DNA from: Actinobacteria bacterium UBA5176
Lineage (GTDB): Bacteria; Actinomycetota; UBA4738
Length of the DNA stretch: 7,031 nucleotides
Assembly (NCBI GenBank): GCA_002413305.1
Contig: DHWS01000115.1
Coordinates: 3,687-10,717 of the forward strand
Reading direction: 5' to 3'
A program made the position numbers and the translations under genes. How positions within the stretch are numbered: the stretch's first letter is position 1; each line of letters begins with the position of its first letter. Under the pieces are notes generated by a model. The model searched no databases. It was not told the DNA's origin and saw only the letters and a program-made list of their open reading frames with translations. This document shows, piece by piece, positions 5,580 through 7,031 of the stretch.

Positions 5580-6611
5580 ATGAGCCAGCGCGGCGTGACC
5601 GGTCTGCGCGGGGCGTCGGCCCCGACGGTCGCCAAGAGCTGGGAGCGGCAAGGGTGGCCGCTCCGGATCCTGCGGGCCTTCCTCGGGGTCACGTTCCTCT
5701 ATGCCGGCATCCAGAAGCTGGCCGACGCGAACTTCCTCCATTCAGGGACGCCCGACTTCATCGGGAACCAGCTGAACGCCTTCGGCCAGGGGAGCCCCAT
5801 CGCCTCGCTCCTCCGCCTCGCCGGGCACGCCCCGCTGCTGACCGGCCTGGCCGTCGCGCTGGTCGAGATCGCCGTGGGCCTCGGCACGCTGCTCGGGATC
5901 GCCCCGGTGGCGGAGGCCTCGATGGGCCTGGCGGTGAACATGGTGCTCCTGCTCTCGGCCACGTGGCACGTTCACCCGTACTTCCTCGGTTCGGACTCGA
6001 TCTACGCGGTGGCCTGGGCGGCCTACCTGGTCGGCGAGGTCGGGATCGAACGGAAGGCTGCCCGCGCGGCCCGGGCGGCAGCGGCGCACGGCTCCCGGCG
6101 GGCGCGGCAGCACGCCGGCGAGGGGATGGGGCGGCGAGAGTTCCTCCGTGGGGGACTCCTCGCGGGGGGCACGGTCGTGCTGGGGATGATCGCCAGCGGC
6201 TTCCGGGGCAGGCCGGCGTCCGCGGCAGGCGCGATCACCACCCCTTCGCGCACCACTCCGTCCCCTTCGGCCGGGCAGACCCCCACCCCGCCTGCCTCCG
6301 GAAACGCGATCGTGACCCTCGACCAGGTTCCGGTCGGTGGGGCGATAAACTTCAACGATCCCTCGCAGGGCCCGGCCGTGCTGGTCCGGCTCGCCCAGGA
6401 CAAGGTCGCCGCGTACAGCCGCGTCTGCACCCACGCGGGCTGCCTGGTCGAATACGACCAGCGCGCGAAGCTGCTGTTCTGCCCCTGCCACGGCGCGGAG
6501 TTCGACCCGTCTCAGCATGCCCAGCCGATCGCCGGCCCGGCGCCCACGCCGCTCCCCGCGATCCCGGTCACCGTGGACGCTTCCACTGGCCAGGTCGTGG
6601 CCACCGCCTGA
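5580..6611 (+). CDS. DoxX-type membrane domain fused to a Tat segment and a Rieske [2Fe-2S] domain, 343 residues
   Basis: Residues about 30-155 form a DoxX/DoxD-like four-helix membrane domain: LRAFLGVTFLYAGIQKLAD (31-49), helices near 84-108 and 112-128, then HVHPYFLGSDSIYAVAWAAYL (130-150). DoxD-type proteins are the membrane part of thiosulfate:quinone oxidoreductase; DoxX relatives have varied redox roles. A basic Ala/Arg loop leads to a twin-arginine motif, GRREFLRGG (184-192), with a hydrophobic stretch to about 206 ending in ASAAGA. A Ser/Thr/Pro linker (220-240) precedes the Rieske domain (about 241-343). Cluster ligands are Cys283/His285 in CTHAGC and Cys301/His304 in CPCHGAEFD; Cys288 and Cys303 form the expected disulfide. 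A GPAP loop (319-322) closes the fold. The Rieske domain should face outside the membrane. The ATG at 5580 is chosen because an in-frame upstream stretch from 5433 overlaps the divergent regulator gene and lacks homology. An internal ATG at 6126 could give a Rieske-only product. Electron donor and acceptor are not identified. Confidence 0.88.
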   Translation: MSQRGVTGLRGASAPTVAKSWERQGWPLRILRAFLGVTFLYAGIQKLADANFLHSGTPDFIGNQLNAFGQGSPIASLLRLAGHAPLLTGLAVALVEIAVGLGTLLGIAPVAEASMGLAVNMVLLLSATWHVHPYFLGSDSIYAVAWAAYLVGEVGIERKAARAARAAAAHGSRRARQHAGEGMGRREFLRGGLLAGGTVVLGMIASGFRGRPASAAGAITTPSRTTPSPSAGQTPTPPASGNAIVTLDQVPVGGAINFNDPSQGPAVLVRLAQDKVAAYSRVCTHAGCLVEYDQRAKLLFCPCHGAEFDPSQHAQPIAGPAPTPLPAIPVTVDASTGQVVATA

Positions 6612-6616
6612 GTGGG

Positions 6617-6638
6617 TGAGGTCGGTCGCCGAACCTCA
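6617..6638. terminator. Hairpin between the convergent Rieske and cupredoxin genes
   Basis: TGAGGT (6617-6622) pairs with ACCTCA (6633-6638), and inside it CGG (6623-6625) pairs with CCG (6629-6631) around a TCG loop, with A6632 bulged. This gives a 9-bp stem in the 24-base gap, ending in the stop codon of the cupredoxin gene. The position between converging stops suits a two-way terminator. There is no T-run on either side, so it would be a non-canonical (U-less) type, or simply a 3'-end stabilising hairpin. Confidence 0.4.
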
Positions 6639-7031
6639 GTCGGTGACCGTCATCGTGCCCTTCATGCCGAAGCTGACGTGGAACCGGCAGATGAACTGGT
6701 AGGTACCGGGCGACAGGTCGATCTTCACGTTCTGGGGCTGGCCGGGTTGGTTCACCACGTCGATGTTCTTCCCCACGACCGTGAACGTGTGCGCCACGAG
6801 CCCGACGTTGCTGACGGTGATCTCGCTCCCCTCCTTCACCGAGAAGGTCGCCGGCGCGAAGACGAGCGCGCCCCCCGCCCCTTGCTGGACCGTGAGGACC
6901 CCGGGCGACAGGGACGGGGATGCGGGAGGCGGGGTCGTGGCGGCCGGCGAGGACGTTGTCGCCCCCGGCGTGGTGGGAGGGGCGGTACTCGGCGAGCTCT
7001 TCCCGCAGGCCGCGCCCAGCAAGGCCACGGT
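6636..7031 (-). CDS. Plastocyanin-like type 1 copper protein, probable lipoprotein, N-terminus outside window
   Basis: The frame is open through the right edge, so the start and most of the signal peptide are missing; the GTG at 7028 is probably an internal valine. Numbering from that codon, LLGAACGKS (3-11) looks like the end of a lipoprotein signal with Cys8 as the lipidated residue, though Gly at -3 is not the commonest lipobox residue. A Ser/Thr/Pro/Ala-rich linker (11-42) follows. The rest is a cupredoxin domain with FSVKEGSEITVSNVGLVAHTF (62-82) and a C-terminal YQFICRFHVSFGMKGTMTV (110-128). The four expected copper ligands are present: His80, Cys114, His117 and Met122, with the CX2HX4M spacing of plastocyanin. 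It should be a membrane-anchored, outward-facing one-electron carrier. It converges on the DoxX-Rieske gene with a 24-base gap, and so could accept electrons from that Rieske domain (inference). Confidence 0.88.
   Translation of the reverse strand, partial: TVALLGAACGKSSPSTAPPTTPGATTSSPAATTPPPASPSLSPGVLTVQQGAGGALVFAPATFSVKEGSEITVSNVGLVAHTFTVVGKNIDVVNQPGQPQNVKIDLSPGTYQFICRFHVSFGMKGTMTVTD

Noticed and set aside
6241..6269. CCCCTTCG repeated at 6241 and 6262
   Set aside because: It simply encodes the repetitive Thr/Pro/Ser linker of the fusion protein; there is no sign of a separate DNA repeat element.

Overview
This window is very G+C-rich, with coding third positions almost all G or C, some GTG starts, tight gene packing and long open frames on every strand. 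Together with the protein families seen, this suggests an actinobacterium or a similar high-GC lineage, perhaps uncultured. That is an inference: there is no rRNA or other taxonomic marker here. No stretch longer than about 110 bases lacks a gene, and there are no tRNAs, CRISPR arrays, insertion sequences or phage genes.

Left part, plus strand: the C-terminal third of a YtcJ-like amidohydrolase enters from the left edge and stops at 562. After a 47-base gap comes a large polytopic membrane protein of the YfhO type (610-3066). It ends one base before the stop of the gene coming the other way.

Middle, minus strand: three closely spaced genes read right to left. They are an OmpR-family response regulator (5474-4812), a membrane sensor histidine kinase (4799-3522) and a stand-alone ChrB C-terminal-type protein (3499-3068), with gaps of 12 and 22 bases. 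They look like one operon. The unusual point is a chromate-resistance-type domain as third gene of a two-component operon, with no ChrA transporter in the window.

Right part: across a 105-base divergent intergenic region, a plus-strand gene (5580-6611) encodes a DoxX-type four-helix membrane domain, then an internal twin-arginine/transmembrane segment, a Ser/Thr/Pro linker and a disulfide-type Rieske [2Fe-2S] domain. Facing it, and running off the right edge, is a minus-strand gene for a probable lipoprotein with a Ser/Thr/Pro linker and a plastocyanin-like type 1 copper domain. A hairpin lies between the two stop codons.

Working model (inference): the right part encodes an extracytoplasmic electron-transfer module in which a quinone-linked membrane domain feeds a Rieske cluster and possibly the neighbouring blue copper protein. 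The divergent two-component operon may respond to a redox, oxyanion or envelope signal. The individual families are known. The most notable features are the DoxX-Tat-Rieske domain order, the loss of both residues that normally raise Rieske potential, and the ChrB-type gene attached to a two-component system.
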